64,000 bases of DNA, from positions 1-64,000 of the forward strand of contig NZ_CAJGBF010000014.1 of assembly GCF_904424705.1 (NCBI RefSeq). The letters are read 5' to 3'. Position numbers and translations under genes: made by a program. The number at the start of each line of letters is the position of its first letter. Positions within the stretch are counted from its first letter, which is position 1. The DNA comes from Rossellomorea arthrocnemi. GTDB lineage: Bacteria > Bacillota > Bacilli > Bacillales > Bacillaceae_B. A model generated the notes under the pieces. It was not told the origin of the DNA, did no database searches, and worked only from the letters and a program-made list of their open reading frames with translations. Shown piece after piece: positions 45,873 through 55,897 of this stretch.

Positions 45873-46979
45873 ATGAATAAATATTTGCCGATAATGTTAA
45901 CTGTATCACTTATACTGGGAGCCTGTTCCTCTCCCACTGCAACAAAGGAACAGGAAAAAGATGCAACAACTTCTGAACAAGACAAATCAAAGGGAGAAAA
46001 GAACCCTAAAGAAGACCTGGCGACAGAAAGCAAGGAACAGAGTAAGCCACCTTTTCAACCCTTGGAACCGGCTGAAGATGCTGTGTCGCTGAAGGAAACT
46101 CTGTCTGAAGAAACTCAACCGGATAAAGAGGGGCAGGCAGAAGAAGAAAAGCCTCAACGCACGGTACCTTTTGGTGAGACGCTGGCAAACGGTGTGGATG
46201 ATCCATCAGATGGCCCACTAAAGGACCATCGCCTGGTGACCTACTATGGAACACCCGCGTCGAAACATATGGGGATTCTTGGGAAGTATGAACCGGAAGA
46301 GTACATAAAAAAGCTGAAAGAACAAACCCAGATTTATTCCGATCTCGACCCGGATCGTCCTGCTGTACCGACAATTGAGTTGATTACGACGATGGCCCAG
46401 AATGCGCCCGGTCCCGACGGTGATTATGTGCAGATGACGTCAGAGGAAAATATCGAAACGTATGTGAAGCTTGCCGAGAAGCACGATGCTCTGGTCTTGC
46501 TTGATATTCAGCTTGGAACGGATACGGTCATGAATCAGGTAAAAATGGTTGAAAAGTGGCTTAAGCGTCCGAATGTTCATTTGGCAATCGATACGGAATT
46601 CCACGTGGCAGAAGGGGAAAAACCCGGTGAGGATCTCGGCGAAGTCGATGGCCGGAAAATCCAGGAGGCGATTGAATATATATCAACGCTTGCGGAAAAA
46701 AACAACCTGCCGGATAAACTAGTTCTGGTCCACCAATTTACAGGTCCCGTACTGACAAACAAAGATGCGATAGAACCGACTGACAATGTCGAAGTCGCTA
46801 TTAACTTTGATGGTTGGGGAGCTGCCGCAGACAAGCAGGCACTGTACGGCAAGTACGTTCGGGATGAACCGACACAGTATGGCGCCTTCAAGGTGTTCTA
46901 TGATAAAGATATCCCTGTCCTGACCCCTGAAGAAGTGTTGAAATTGGACCCTAGTCCAGCGGTCATCAACTATCAATAA
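45873..46979 (+). CDS. lipoprotein with a large C-terminal domain, unknown function
   Basis: A 368-residue secreted lipoprotein: hydrophobic signal (MNKYLPIMLTVSLILG), lipobox LGAC, an acidic low-complexity linker (about 20-105, rich in E, K, Q, T), then a 260-residue globular domain beginning RLVTYYGTPASKHMGILG. This alternates beta strands and helices with acidic residues at strand ends (ALVLLDIQLG, HLAIDTEFH, VLVHQFTG), which suggests a TIM-barrel fold like glycoside hydrolases. No named family is recognised. The ATG at 45873 is chosen because the signal starts there. Confidence 0.75.
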   Translation: MNKYLPIMLTVSLILGACSSPTATKEQEKDATTSEQDKSKGEKNPKEDLATESKEQSKPPFQPLEPAEDAVSLKETLSEETQPDKEGQAEEEKPQRTVPFGETLANGVDDPSDGPLKDHRLVTYYGTPASKHMGILGKYEPEEYIKKLKEQTQIYSDLDPDRPAVPTIELITTMAQNAPGPDGDYVQMTSEENIETYVKLAEKHDALVLLDIQLGTDTVMNQVKMVEKWLKRPNVHLAIDTEFHVAEGEKPGEDLGEVDGRKIQEAIEYISTLAEKNNLPDKLVLVHQFTGPVLTNKDAIEPTDNVEVAINFDGWGAAADKQALYGKYVRDEPTQYGAFKVFYDKDIPVLTPEEVLKLDPSPAVINYQ

Positions 46980-47008
46980 CGTCATATATATTTTTAGCAT
47001 GCACCAAC

Positions 47009-47050
47009 AAAAGCAAGGACCTCCCCTCTCAACGGGAAGTCCTTGCTTTT
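47009..47050. terminator. bidirectional terminator between lipoprotein gene and motS
   Basis: AAAAGCAAGGAC/GTCCTTGCTTTT 12 bp arms around an 18 nt loop; the last base is the motS stop. Confidence 0.85.
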
Positions 47051-47784
47051 TATCTTTCCTCATATGCAGGATCGGTGATGATCACTTCAACCCGCCTGTT
47101 TTTCTGAAGATTTTCCCCGGTATTATTTGGGGCGATCGGGCGTGTATCTCCATATCCGACGGCGATGAATCGTTTTGGATCCAGATTTTCGGTTCGAATC
47201 AAGTAACGCACCACACTGCTTGCCCTCGCTGATGAGAGTTCCCAGTTTGATGGGAAACGATAGGTATTGATCGGGCGGTTATCTGTATGCCCCTCCACCT
47301 TCACAAAGTTCGGGATCTCTGATAAAAGAACACCGACTTTATTCAAAAACGGATAGGCATCTGGCAGGACCGTTGCTTCGCCTGATGCGAACAATGCCTG
47401 TTCCTGAAGAACAAGTACCACTCCCCGTTCAGTTCTGTTAGCTACAACGGCGTCACTCAATTTGTTCTCTTTCAAATAACTCTGGATATTTGCCAATAAC
47501 GAGTTTAAATCTTGATCTTCCCCATCTCCCTGAGGTTTTGAATCCTCGGATTCCATTTCTGGTTCTGCCGACGGATTATCAAAAGGGATGACAGAAGGAT
47601 AAAACTCGAGAATCTGCCGCTGCTGAAAGGAATCAGCAATGGTCCTGAATTTCACAATATCGATTTGTGACATAGAGAATAATAGAATAAAGAATACGAG
47701 AATAAGAGTAATGAGATCAGAAAACGTAACCATCCATTTTGGTGCCCCCTGAGGCTGGGATACCGGCCTTCGTCTACGCTTCAT
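47050..47784 (-). CDS. motS: flagellar stator protein MotS
   Basis: B-type stator subunit that anchors the motor to peptidoglycan. 244 residues from [11 protein letters not shown]: short basic head, one membrane helix with the ion-carrying Asp ([16 protein letters not shown]), and a C-terminal OmpA-like peptidoglycan-binding domain ([26 protein letters not shown]). It overlaps the end of motP by 11 bp. Placement beside ccpA is that of the sodium-driven MotPS pair; sodium coupling is inferred from that. Confidence 0.92.
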   Translation of the reverse strand: MKRRRRPVSQPQGAPKWMVTFSDLITLILVFFILLFSMSQIDIVKFRTIADSFQQRQILEFYPSVIPFDNPSAEPEMESEDSKPQGDGEDQDLNSLLANIQSYLKENKLSDAVVANRTERGVVLVLQEQALFASGEATVLPDAYPFLNKVGVLLSEIPNFVKVEGHTDNRPINTYRFPSNWELSSARASSVVRYLIRTENLDPKRFIAVGYGDTRPIAPNNTGENLQKNRRVEVIITDPAYEER

Positions 47785-48589
47785 CTGAAGAAGTCCCAAC
47801 TTGTTCCCTGACTGAATACATCTGCAATTCCTCATTAGATAAAAACACTCTTAATTTCTCTTCTAATATTTTCGGATTTTGACCGGATTGTACCCCGATG
47901 ACACCTTCAATCACGATTTGTTTCATGAACACTTCTTTCTCTGTTTTCATCGCAAGCTTGGATGCCATGGGCAAAAAAACAAGGTTTGCAAGTAAGGATC
48001 CGTACAGGGTCGTAAGTAAGGCGATCGCCATATTAGGACCCAATGAAGCTGGATCATTTAGATTTTTTAACATCAAAACGAGGCCGATCAGCGTACCGAT
48101 CATCCCCCAGGCAGGTGCATACTCCCCTGCCTTATCCAATAAGCTTTTATTTTTGCGGTGCCGTTCTTCTAACGCGATGATTTCAGCATTCATAATATCG
48201 ACGATTACGTCCTGCTCGATTCCATCGACAGCGAGCAGCACCCCTTTTCGGATAAAAGGATCCTCAACCGCTTCCACTTCTGCCTCCAGTGAGAGAAGTC
48301 CTTCACGCCTTGCTTTTTCTGACAATGTCACAAACGTACGGATCAGATGGTGAAGATCATATTCCACATCACGAAAGGATTCTTTCATCACTTTCCCAAG
48401 CTGTTTCAATTCCCTGATCGAAAAGCTGACCAGCATGGCCGCAATCAATCCGCCGATGACAACAAGCATGGACGGAAGATCGATGAAGGAACTGAATCCG
48501 GTCACTCCGGCATTCGAAATAATGGCGAATGCAACAAATAGGAATCCGACTGCAACCCCGATTGGTGTAAGAACATCAAGCTTTTTCAT
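47774..48589 (-). CDS. motP: flagellar stator protein MotP
   Basis: A-type stator subunit, 271 residues with four membrane helices (about 7-25, 34-54, 150-170 and 180-200). The segment [20 protein letters not shown] carries the conserved helix 3 residues, and [13 protein letters not shown] is the cytosolic loop contacting Fli[12 protein letters not shown] follows a normal start. Forms a stator with MotS encoded directly downstream; 60 bp separate it from ccpA. Confidence 0.93.
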   Translation of the reverse strand: MKKLDVLTPIGVAVGFLFVAFAIISNAGVTGFSSFIDLPSMLVVIGGLIAAMLVSFSIRELKQLGKVMKESFRDVEYDLHHLIRTFVTLSEKARREGLLSLEAEVEAVEDPFIRKGVLLAVDGIEQDVIVDIMNAEIIALEERHRKNKSLLDKAGEYAPAWGMIGTLIGLVLMLKNLNDPASLGPNMAIALLTTLYGSLLANLVFLPMASKLAMKTEKEVFMKQIVIEGVIGVQSGQNPKILEEKLRVFLSNEELQMYSVREQVGTSSDEA

Positions 48590-48649
48590 TTTGACTCTCC
48601 CTACAAAAAGAAGTTCTGTTTGTCTTTATCATTTATATCGACAAACTTC

Positions 48650-49648
48650 TTATTTTGTTGAGTTGCGGTATTCAAGTCGATGGGGAAGAACGACCGTCGA
48701 TTCTTCAACTGTCTCTTTGTTCATGTATTTCGTCAATAATCTCATGGCCACTGCTCCGATATCGTATAAAGGCTGGACAACGGAAGTTAACTGAGGTCTG
48801 ACCATAAGGGCCAGTCTTGTGTTATCAAAACTGATGACTTCCACTTCTTCCGGGATGGAGACGTTTTGGTCCTGAGCACCGTGGACGACACCAAGGGCTG
48901 TTTCATCATTCCCGACGAAGATGGCTGTCGGCTTGTCCGAAAGCTCAGAGAACTTTTGCCACGCCTCCAGTCCTGAATCATACGTATATTCGCCTTCTAC
49001 GACCAGATCATCGCTGTATTCAACGCCTGCTTTGGCCAGTGCTTCTCTGTACCCTTCAAGTTTAAACTTCATATTGATCGTATCGTGGAAAGGACCGCTT
49101 ACGAAACCGATGCGCTTGTGTCCTTTCTCAAGCAGTTCGGAAACTGCGTCAAATGACGCCGCCTTATAATCGATATTCACGGAAGGAATCTTGTTCGTAT
49201 CTTCGACTGCACCAGCCAGTACGATCGGAACGGGAGAACGCTCGAACTCCTGCACATGCTCTTCTGAAATATGGCCACCAAGGAACAGGATGCCATCCAC
49301 TTGTTTCCCAAGCATTGTATTCAACAGATGAAGCTCCTTCTCGGCATTCTGATCCGAGTTACTTAAAATGATATTGTATTTATACATCGTGGCAATATCT
49401 TCAATCCCACGTGCGAGTTCTGCATAGAAAATATTTGAAATATCAGGGATGATAACGCCGACTGTCGTTGTTTTCTTACTGGCAAGCCCTCTTGCTACAG
49501 CATTCGGACGATAACCGAGACGATCGATGACCTCCACTACCTTCTTTCTTGTTGCGGGCTTAACATTTGGATTTCCGTTGACCACACGGGAAACTGTGGC
49601 CATAGATACATTAGCTTCTCTTGCTACATCATATATTGTCACGTTCAT
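48650..49648 (-). CDS. ccpA: catabolite control protein A
   Basis: LacI-family master regulator of carbon catabolite control; with Ser46-phosphorylated HPr it binds cre sites. 332 residues: N-terminal helix-turn-helix [20 protein letters not shown], hinge helix [12 protein letters not shown], and a periplasmic-binding-protein-like core. Two likely targets, ackA (activated) and acuABC/acsA (repressed), are in this window. motPS follow on the same strand, as in B. subtilis. Confidence 0.97.
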   Translation of the reverse strand: MNVTIYDVAREANVSMATVSRVVNGNPNVKPATRKKVVEVIDRLGYRPNAVARGLASKKTTTVGVIIPDISNIFYAELARGIEDIATMYKYNIILSNSDQNAEKELHLLNTMLGKQVDGILFLGGHISEEHVQEFERSPVPIVLAGAVEDTNKIPSVNIDYKAASFDAVSELLEKGHKRIGFVSGPFHDTINMKFKLEGYREALAKAGVEYSDDLVVEGEYTYDSGLEAWQKFSELSDKPTAIFVGNDETALGVVHGAQDQNVSIPEEVEVISFDNTRLALMVRPQLTSVVQPLYDIGAVAMRLLTKYMNKETVEESTVVLPHRLEYRNSTK

Positions 49649-49925
49649 AGCTTACACTCCTTCACTCTTCTACTCATTTACCTTATTCTACACCAAATAA
49701 ACCTAAAGAAAAAAGCGATTACAATAGTTTGTTAAAAAATGCACATATTTATGTTCAAATTAGTGTTGATATTGGTTATTTATCTGCAATTATGTAGATT
49801 ATCATACGATAGTCTTGATATTCCTGCAATTCGTCAGCTTTTATTTGTGCAAAAAGATTATTATAGCATATTGGTTTGGAAGTGGGGTGTTTCTTTTTAT
49901 GGGGATAGGAAAAGTAAAATGAGCC

Positions 49926-49970
49926 TTCGCTGATAAAATACAATTTTCGCTGATATATTTTATGCTGATA
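49926..49970. repeat. short word array E: TTCGCTGATA
   Basis: TTCGCTGATA at 49926 and 49946 (20 bp apart), with a variant ATGCTGATA ending at 49970. It is a minimal case of the arrays at 4.5, 9.5 and 40.8 kb. It lies in the 408 bp gap between ccpA and aroA; a 64-codon frame there has no ribosome site and is not called. Confidence 0.6.
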
Positions 49971-50012
49971 TCCGTACCATCCTGCATACGAGGCACTTTC
50001 ATCCCATCAATC

Positions 50013-50050
50013 AAAAAGGGCTGAATCCCTCAAAAAAGGATTCAGCCCTT
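50013..50050 (-). terminator. aroA terminator
   Basis: AAGGGCTGAATCC/GGATTCAGCCCTT 13 bp stem, 9 nt loop, T run on the minus strand. Confidence 0.85.
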
Positions 50051-50057
50051 CATACCA

Positions 50058-51134
50058 TTATACTTCTATCGTTCTGCCTTTTAACAGTTCCTTGTAGAAA
50101 TGATCAAATTGATCAAGGTCCATTTGCTGAGCGGAGTCGGATAAGGCGACGGCAGGATCTGGATGAACCTCGGCCATGACCCCATCTGCCCCGATGGCAA
50201 GTGCTGCTTTGGCTGTTGGAAGCAATAGATCTCTGCGTCCAGTAGAGTGTGTTACATCCACGAATACCGGGAGATGCGTCTCTTGCTTAAGAATTGGCAC
50301 CGCTGAAATGTCCAATGTGTTTCTTGTTGCTTTCTCGTACGTACGGATTCCACGCTCACAAAGGATGATGTCTCCGTTCCCTTGTGAAATGATGTATTCA
50401 GCAGCATTGATGAATTCATCAATCGTTGCGGCTAAACCACGTTTAAGCAGTACGGGCTTTTTCACAGCTCCGGCAGCTTTCAACAATTCAAAGTTTTGCA
50501 TATTTCTTGCACCGATCTGGATTACGTCAATGTATTCCAATGCCGGTTCGATATCGGCGGGATTGACGATTTCACTGACGACAGCCAGGCCATATTCATC
50601 CGCCACTTTTTTAAGAATTTTTAATCCTTCAATGCCTAGCCCCTGAAAGTCATAAGGTGACGTTCTCGGCTTGAACGCTCCGCCCCGAAGTAATTTCAAT
50701 CCTTTAGCTTTAACAGCTTTCGCAACTTCAGCCACTTGCTCGTATGATTCAACGGCGCATGGACCGAAGACGAAATGAGGTTTTCCATCTCCAATGGCTT
50801 CTCCATTAATATTGACAATCGTGTCCTCCGGTTTCTTTTTACGTGAAACCAATAGTGCTTTACGGTGATCGTCTTTTTGAAGCTCTAAACCGGCTTTGAA
50901 GATTTCTTTAAAAATATGTTCAATGGTCGAATGTTCAAAAGGACCATTATTATTTTCTTTAATCAGATCAAGCATCCCTCGTTCACGAACAGGATCATAG
51001 CGGTATACTCCTTGAGTCTCCTTGACACGCCCGATTTCCTGAACTAGTTTAGCACGTTCATTAATGGTGTCTAATAGTTTTAAGTTCATCTCGTCTACTT
51101 GTTTTCGTAATTGATCGAGCTCTTGATTACTCAC
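50058..51134 (-). CDS. aroA: DAHP synthase fused to chorismate mutase
   Basis: First enzyme of the shikimate pathway. 358 residues: an N-terminal AroQ-type chorismate mutase (about 1-90, [20 protein letters not shown]) that serves as the allosteric sensor of prephenate/chorismate, then the KDO8P-type DAHP synthase barrel ([39 protein letters not shown]). This is the Bacillus AroA arrangement, not the E. coli EPSP synthase of that name. It lies upstream of ccpA as in B. subtilis. Confidence 0.96.
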   Translation of the reverse strand: MSNQELDQLRKQVDEMNLKLLDTINERAKLVQEIGRVKETQGVYRYDPVRERGMLDLIKENNNGPFEHSTIEHIFKEIFKAGLELQKDDHRKALLVSRKKKPEDTIVNINGEAIGDGKPHFVFGPCAVESYEQVAEVAKAVKAKGLKLLRGGAFKPRTSPYDFQGLGIEGLKILKKVADEYGLAVVSEIVNPADIEPALEYIDVIQIGARNMQNFELLKAAGAVKKPVLLKRGLAATIDEFINAAEYIISQGNGDIILCERGIRTYEKATRNTLDISAVPILKQETHLPVFVDVTHSTGRRDLLLPTAKAALAIGADGVMAEVHPDPAVALSDSAQQMDLDQFDHFYKELLKGRTIEV

Positions 51135-51324
51135 AATACAGCACCCTTTCTTTTTTTATCCTGTTCATACGTAAAAACTGTTATAGTTTTAAGAAAGTAT
51201 GATACATTTTTGATATTGAAACTTATTATAATAGAACACATCTAAAATGTCACGATAAAATTCTTTATTAATTAGACGCTTTTAAGCACTAAAGTATTTT
51301 AGTATTGTATGAGACTAGGTTAAA

Positions 51325-53496
51325 GTGGGTGAACACAAAGTGAAAAATAACCAAAAAATCTTTGCATTAGATATCGGAACCAGGTCGGTTGTCGGTATTA
51401 TTTTGGAAGAAATAGACGGAATATTTCAAGTTTCAGATATCTTGATAGAAGAACATAAGAAGAGAGCCATGCTTGATGGGCAGATTCATGACGTTCCTGC
51501 CGTTGCGGAAGTCATCTCCTCTATCAAGGTGAAATTGGAAACAAAACACGGCCCTCTTCACAAAGTGTGCGTCGCAGCAGCAGGAAGGGCTCTTAAAACA
51601 GAGACCGCGCTTTCCACTTCTATTATTAAGGGAAAACCCCTTCTACAGAAAAATGACATTCTCCACCTGGAATTGAGCGCAGTTCAGCAAGCGCAGGCAA
51701 TGGCAGCAGAAAGTGAGAACAGTTCGAAAGATTATCATTATTATTGTGTTGGCTACTCCGTTCTTTTTTACCGGTTGGATGGTGAGGAGATCGGTAGTCT
51801 GATCGATCAGCAGGGGGAAGAAGCAAGTGTCGAAATCATTGCCACCTTCCTTCCCCGCGTCGTCGTGGAGTCCCTGATTGCTGCACTTACCCGTGCGGAA
51901 CTTGAGATGGAAGCCCTGACGCTTGAACCCATCGCTGCGATTAACGTTCTCATTCCTGAGTCTATGCGGCGTCTGAACGTTGCACTGGTAGATATCGGAG
52001 CTGGAACGTCCGATATCGCCATTACCAATATCGGTACGGTCATTGCTTATGGAATGGTTCCAACAGCAGGGGACGAAATAACAGAAGCCATCAGTCATGA
52101 ATTCTTACTGGATTTCCCTTTAGCCGAACAGGCCAAGAGGGGACTTCAATCCTCAGGGGAGATGACGGTAACCGATATTCTCGGGTTCGAAACGAACGTC
52201 CCGTCCCTTGAAGTGATAGAGAAAATCTCTCCTGCTGTGAATCACCTCGCCGGGGAGATTTCAAAAGAAATTCTGCGTCTGAACAATGGGAAGCCACCGC
52301 AGGCCGTCATGCTCGTAGGGGGAGGCAGCCTGACGCCAGGTCTTCCTGTGCAACTGGCTTCTTCCCTTCAGCTGCCTGCAAATCGTGTGGCAGTAAGAGG
52401 TGTGGACGCGATTCAGAATGTCACCGTTTCAGACGAAGTGACGAAAGGTCCGGAGCTTGTCACCCCGATCGGAATCGCCATTGCAGCGAAACAGGCCCCT
52501 GTTCAATATGTGACAGCCTATGTGAATGACCAGCCTGTACGCTTATTCGAAGTGAAGGATCTAACAGTCGGCGACTGCATCCTTGCTGCAGGGCTAAAGC
52601 TAAGCAAATGGCATGGTACACCAGGTAAAGGTTACTTTGTGAGCGTCAATGGACAGGACATCACCTTACCCGGAGGTCACGGTCTGCCGCCACACATTGA
52701 AAGAAACGGGGAGCAGAGCGAACTGGATGAAACCATCCAGAATCATGACAGAATTTCAGTTCAGAAAGGACAGGACGGCTCTTCCCCTCAGGTGACGATT
52801 GGGGATCTTGTGGATACCTCTTCTAGCAAACAGATTGTCATAGACGGGAACCCTCATCTGGTCACTCCCCTCGTCTTCCGAAACAATCTGCCCGGATCAT
52901 TGGAAGAAGTCATCCAGGATCGAGATGTGATTCGAATAGAATTGATCGACACCCTTCTGGACCTGTTAACCCATTTCGGCTATAACGAATGGTTAGAGGG
53001 ATCCAGGCCTTATCGAATCTCCATTAATGGAGTGGATACATTCTTCCCGACCTATTGCGGGAAGTTATTCATAAATGGTATGGAAGCCAAGCCATCTGCT
53101 AAAGTCAAGAATGCTGATGTCATTTCTTTCAAACCCGGTATTACTCCAACAGTAAAGGAAATTCTCGCAAAGAAACAGCTCACTTCTGAGTCGGCGATCC
53201 GCATAACGTTTAACGGTGAAGAAGTGTACCTTAAGAAAGAAAGCAGCAGAATCACCCGGAACAGCCTCAAGCTTGAACGGGATGATCGCTTATTCTCGGG
53301 AGATTCCATTGTAATAGAGGAGCAGCAAACGGGCTCATTTATTTTTCAGGATTTATTTAATTCAGTGGAAATCAATATGCCCACTCATTCAAACGGAAGC
53401 TTTGTCCTTTTGAAGAATGGCGTGGAAACGACTTTTTATGAAGAAATCCAACAAGGTGACGAACTGGAAATCCTCTGGCCGCATGCCTCTCGTTGA
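51325..53496 (+). CDS. FtsA-fold ATPase with six tandem C-terminal repeats
   Basis: A 723-residue protein. Residues about 10-390 are an FtsA/PilM-type actin-like ATPase: phosphate-1 FALDIGTRSVVGII, a 1C-like insert, phosphate-2 VALVDIGAGTSDIAI, and adenosine motif MLVGGGSLTPGL. Residues about 395-723 form six units of 30-70 residues, each starting with a strand like YFVSVNGQDITL, IVIDGNPHLV, YRISINGVDTFF or IRITFNGEEVYL, then a (G/N)D.I.I strand and a T(V/I)..(I/L)L segment. There is no membrane helix and no FtsA C-terminal amphipathic helix. GTG start at 51325 or 51340. Annotation as division FtsA would be misleading. Confidence 0.8.
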   Translation: MGEHKVKNNQKIFALDIGTRSVVGIILEEIDGIFQVSDILIEEHKKRAMLDGQIHDVPAVAEVISSIKVKLETKHGPLHKVCVAAAGRALKTETALSTSIIKGKPLLQKNDILHLELSAVQQAQAMAAESENSSKDYHYYCVGYSVLFYRLDGEEIGSLIDQQGEEASVEIIATFLPRVVVESLIAALTRAELEMEALTLEPIAAINVLIPESMRRLNVALVDIGAGTSDIAITNIGTVIAYGMVPTAGDEITEAISHEFLLDFPLAEQAKRGLQSSGEMTVTDILGFETNVPSLEVIEKISPAVNHLAGEISKEILRLNNGKPPQAVMLVGGGSLTPGLPVQLASSLQLPANRVAVRGVDAIQNVTVSDEVTKGPELVTPIGIAIAAKQAPVQYVTAYVNDQPVRLFEVKDLTVGDCILAAGLKLSKWHGTPGKGYFVSVNGQDITLPGGHGLPPHIERNGEQSELDETIQNHDRISVQKGQDGSSPQVTIGDLVDTSSSKQIVIDGNPHLVTPLVFRNNLPGSLEEVIQDRDVIRIELIDTLLDLLTHFGYNEWLEGSRPYRISINGVDTFFPTYCGKLFINGMEAKPSAKVKNADVISFKPGITPTVKEILAKKQLTSESAIRITFNGEEVYLKKESSRITRNSLKLERDDRLFSGDSIVIEEQQTGSFIFQDLFNSVEINMPTHSNGSFVLLKNGVETTFYEEIQQGDELEILWPHASR

Positions 53497-53514
53497 TGAG
53501 TTACAGACAACCAA

Positions 53515-53540
53515 AAAAACTGGCAATTACGCCAGTTTTT
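53515..53540. terminator. bidirectional terminator
   Basis: AAAAACTGGC/GCCAGTTTTT 10 bp stem, 6 nt loop, between converging genes. Confidence 0.85.
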
Positions 53541-53543
53541 TTA

Positions 53544-54095
53544 TTATGATCCAACTTGACCCGGGATTCCGCTCTTACGGTTGGTTGGATGAATAATGTG
53601 GTCCTGAGTGGAAGTTGAGCTTGTCACAGGCTGTGATGAAGTGGAGTCGCCGGTTATTTCTTCTCCCGCTTCTTGCACTTTGCCTCCAATACCTTTTAAC
53701 TCTTCTGCCGCTTCTTTCGTAGTGGTAATCATCTCCGAAGAGTCATCTTTTATTTGATTGACTTGATCCATCACATCATCATTCACCTTTTCATATAGGC
53801 TCTGTGCGTCGCTTATGGCTTCCTTCAATACGCTGGACGCTGTTTTCAGACGATCCTGCCAGTCATTTACGACTCCAGAGGGATTCTCTTTCACCTTAGC
53901 TACCATTCCCATGGTGGAGTCCTTCATGTCTGATGTTCTGGATGAAACATTTTTTCTCGTCGTCTTATCCAGTAGGGCAAGAGCTCCACCTAAAACGGCT
54001 CCCACCACCATACCTTTTACTAACTTGCCATTCCTTTTACCGTTCATTTTCGTATTATTTCTTGTTCCAGTTTCATAAGGTACAGGCTGTGTCAT
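53544..54095 (-). CDS. YtxH-like membrane-associated coiled-coil protein
   Basis: 183 residues starting MTQPVPYETG after GGAGGA. A basic head (MNGKRNGKLVKG) is followed by a short glycine-rich hydrophobic segment VVGAVLGGALALL typical of YtxH-domain proteins, then about 100 residues of amphipathic helix and a Ser/Thr-rich tail. It lies after ytxJ on the same strand and appears to be an extra paralogue added to the ytxGHJ stress cluster. Function unknown. Confidence 0.7.
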   Translation of the reverse strand: MTQPVPYETGTRNNTKMNGKRNGKLVKGMVVGAVLGGALALLDKTTRKNVSSRTSDMKDSTMGMVAKVKENPSGVVNDWQDRLKTASSVLKEAISDAQSLYEKVNDDVMDQVNQIKDDSSEMITTTKEAAEELKGIGGKVQEAGEEITGDSTSSQPVTSSTSTQDHIIHPTNRKSGIPGQVGS

Positions 54096-54200
54096 GAATC
54101 GTTCCTCCATTTACTTGTTTTTTATTCTTATAAGTTAATTTCCCTGTAAGAAGATTAATAAACGTAAAGGAGAAATTTACAAAGTATTTCCAAAAACAAA

Positions 54201-54229
54201 AATGGACCCCGACTAAATCAGAGTCCATT
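54201..54229 (-). terminator. ytxJ terminator
   Basis: 12-pair stem with two G-T pairs and a 5 nt loop, then TTTGTTTTTG on the minus strand. Confidence 0.8.
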
Positions 54230-54232
54230 CCT

Positions 54233-54547
54233 TTATAACTTATTCAATTCGCTTTCGGTAATTTTCCAATGTGACGCATTCCAGCCCGGTTTTCCCTCTA
54301 TGAACAGGAAAGCTTGGGGGGATTCATGTCTGATCCCGTATTTTTCGGCGATATGCTGGGAAAGTTCCCGGGATTCCTGCACCGCTAAATAATAGCCTTC
54401 TTCCTCAGTATTCTTATTCAGGAACGCCTGGTATTCATTAAAGGCATTAGAGCTTACCGGGCATGTGAGGCTATGTTTCATAAAAAAGAAGCGGGGATTC
54501 GTTTCTGAAAGTTGTTCAAACTCCTGGACGGTTTCAATCTTTTTCAT
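54233..54547 (-). CDS. ytxJ: bacilliredoxin-like protein YtxJ
   Basis: A 104-residue thioredoxin-fold protein with a single active cysteine in the motif KHSLTCPVSSNAF, the TCPVS form of the monothiol bacilliredoxin-like YtxJ family thought to act in bacillithiol disulfide exchange. ESPQAFLFIEGKPGW is the cis-proline region. It follows ytxH by about 120 bp with a terminator in between, so it may be read partly from the ytxGH promoter. Confidence 0.9.
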   Translation of the reverse strand: MKKIETVQEFEQLSETNPRFFFMKHSLTCPVSSNAFNEYQAFLNKNTEEEGYYLAVQESRELSQHIAEKYGIRHESPQAFLFIEGKPGWNASHWKITESELNKL

Positions 54548-54624
54548 ATATTCATACTTCCTTTCCTAAAGAGTACGTTCTTTTCTGCCAAGGTTTCCCC
54601 TGGCCCTTTTTACCCAAACAAAAA

Positions 54625-54653
54625 ACGGTGAAGTTATCATATCACTTCACCGT
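54625..54653 (-). terminator. ytxH terminator
   Basis: ACGGTGAAGT/ACTTCACCGT 10 bp stem, 9 nt loop, T run on the minus strand. Confidence 0.85.
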
Positions 54654-54668
54654 CCCTGGAATCAATTA

Positions 54669-55157
54669 TTATTGATTGTATGTTTTTTCAGTTTCATCGA
54701 ACGCTTTTTTGGTTTCTTCGAGCTTTTGATTCACATCTTCTGTTTCTTCCAAAGCTGTTGTTTCTCCAACTGAGACAGCTTGAAGCTCATCATTTGTTTC
54801 TTCCAGCTCTTTATTATTGGAACGGTATGTTTTCAGCTTCCCAACCACATTGTTGGACTGCTCTTGTACGGATTTTGATAGGGCAGAAGATTTTTCTTTC
54901 GCCACTGCTGCAAGCTCATTGCTCTTCTCTACAGCTGTATCCTTCCACTGACCTGTCTTTTCTTTTATAACACCAGCCTGCTCATTGAGATCATGACGTA
55001 GGTCTTTACCGGATTTTGGAGCCAGTAGTAAGGCCGCTGCAGCTCCCACGAATCCTCCGATGAGTGTTCCGATCATAAAGTCCTTTGAGTTGATGTTGTT
55101 GCTGTCATTTGTTTGGTTCTGATTTTGATTCTGGTTTTGATTGTACTGTTGAGTCAT
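54669..55157 (-). CDS. ytxH: general stress protein YtxH
   Basis: 162 residues with a polar Gln/Asn-rich head (QYNQNQNQNQNQTNDS), the YtxH signature helix KDFMIGTLIGGFVGAAAALLLAPKSGKDLR, and a long amphipathic tail. In B. subtilis ytxGHJ is induced by stress and stationary phase through sigma-B and sigma-H. It lies 17 bp after ytxG. GAGGGGA precedes the ATG. Molecular function unknown. Confidence 0.92.
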   Translation of the reverse strand: MTQQYNQNQNQNQNQTNDSNNINSKDFMIGTLIGGFVGAAAALLLAPKSGKDLRHDLNEQAGVIKEKTGQWKDTAVEKSNELAAVAKEKSSALSKSVQEQSNNVVGKLKTYRSNNKELEETNDELQAVSVGETTALEETEDVNQKLEETKKAFDETEKTYNQ

Positions 55158-55174
55158 GATTAAAATTCCCCTCT

Positions 55175-55696
55175 CTAATTGTTATAAGATCTTGCTCTTT
55201 TAACTAATTTTTCTCGAGATCGAACTTCTTTGGATGCTTGGTTTGTAACAGCTGCATCAGCAACATCAGGTTGTGTTGGCTGTTTTTCCTGTTTTTGTTT
55301 CCATTTGTCCTTTAACTCAATAAATGCATTTCCCCATTGAACCACCTGTGAAATCTTCCCCTGGTTGCGCTCCAGTTCAGTAGAAATGGAAGTACTTACC
55401 TTCTTCACCGAGTTATTAAGATTCTGGATGGAATGCCCTACATCTCTTACCGCATAAACAACCGTGTTCAGATCCTCAGATTTCTTCTGGATATCCTCAG
55501 CCAATAAATTTGTTTTATGTAGTAATTCTGTAGACTCTTTCGTCACTCCTTGAAGCTGGCTCTCAAGTCCTGTCAATGTAGTCGACACACTGTCTAATGT
55601 TGTGCCCAGGGACTTCAAGGTCTTCATTACGCTCATAACCAAAATAAAAAATGCTACCGCTATAACCGCTACGCTCAGATAAAGAATGATTTCCAT
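55175..55696 (-). CDS. ytxG: DUF948 stress protein YtxG
   Basis: 173 residues: an N-terminal membrane helix (about 2-25, [19 protein letters not shown]) and then a long heptad-containing domain typical of DUF948, resembling the coiled part of chemoreceptors ([19 protein letters not shown]). The ATG at 55696 has GGAGGTG upstream; five earlier codons are excluded. First gene of ytxGHJ, with a sigma-B type promoter just upstream. Confidence 0.92.
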   Translation of the reverse strand: MEIILYLSVAVIAVAFFILVMSVMKTLKSLGTTLDSVSTTLTGLESQLQGVTKESTELLHKTNLLAEDIQKKSEDLNTVVYAVRDVGHSIQNLNNSVKKVSTSISTELERNQGKISQVVQWGNAFIELKDKWKQKQEKQPTQPDVADAAVTNQASKEVRSREKLVKRARSYNN

Positions 55697-55724
55697 ATGC
55701 CACACCTCCATGTATAGAAATTCT

Positions 55725-55749
55725 TTACCCTTAAGATAAACATTTAAAC
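55725..55749 (-). promoter_or_regulatory. sigma-B promoter of ytxGHJ
   Basis: GTTTAA (55744-55749), 13 bp, GGGTAA (55725-55730) on the minus strand, one base from the sigma-B consensus GTTTAA-N13-15-GGGTAT, 29 bp before the ytxG start codon. Confidence 0.8.
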
Positions 55750-55897
55750 ATTATACTAGTATTTCTTCCTCCACAAACAATTTTCCTGCATGAAAAAATA
55801 AATATTTTTCTTGTTTTAGCATTTCACATTTTCCTTCTCTCATCCATTATCATTTTAGGGTACAATAATAAAGACTACATACAAGGGGGAAAATGAA

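Noticed and set aside
49739-49933. 64-codon hydrophobic frame upstream of ccpA
   Set aside because: No ribosome site, runs into word array E, and composition follows AT-rich DNA.
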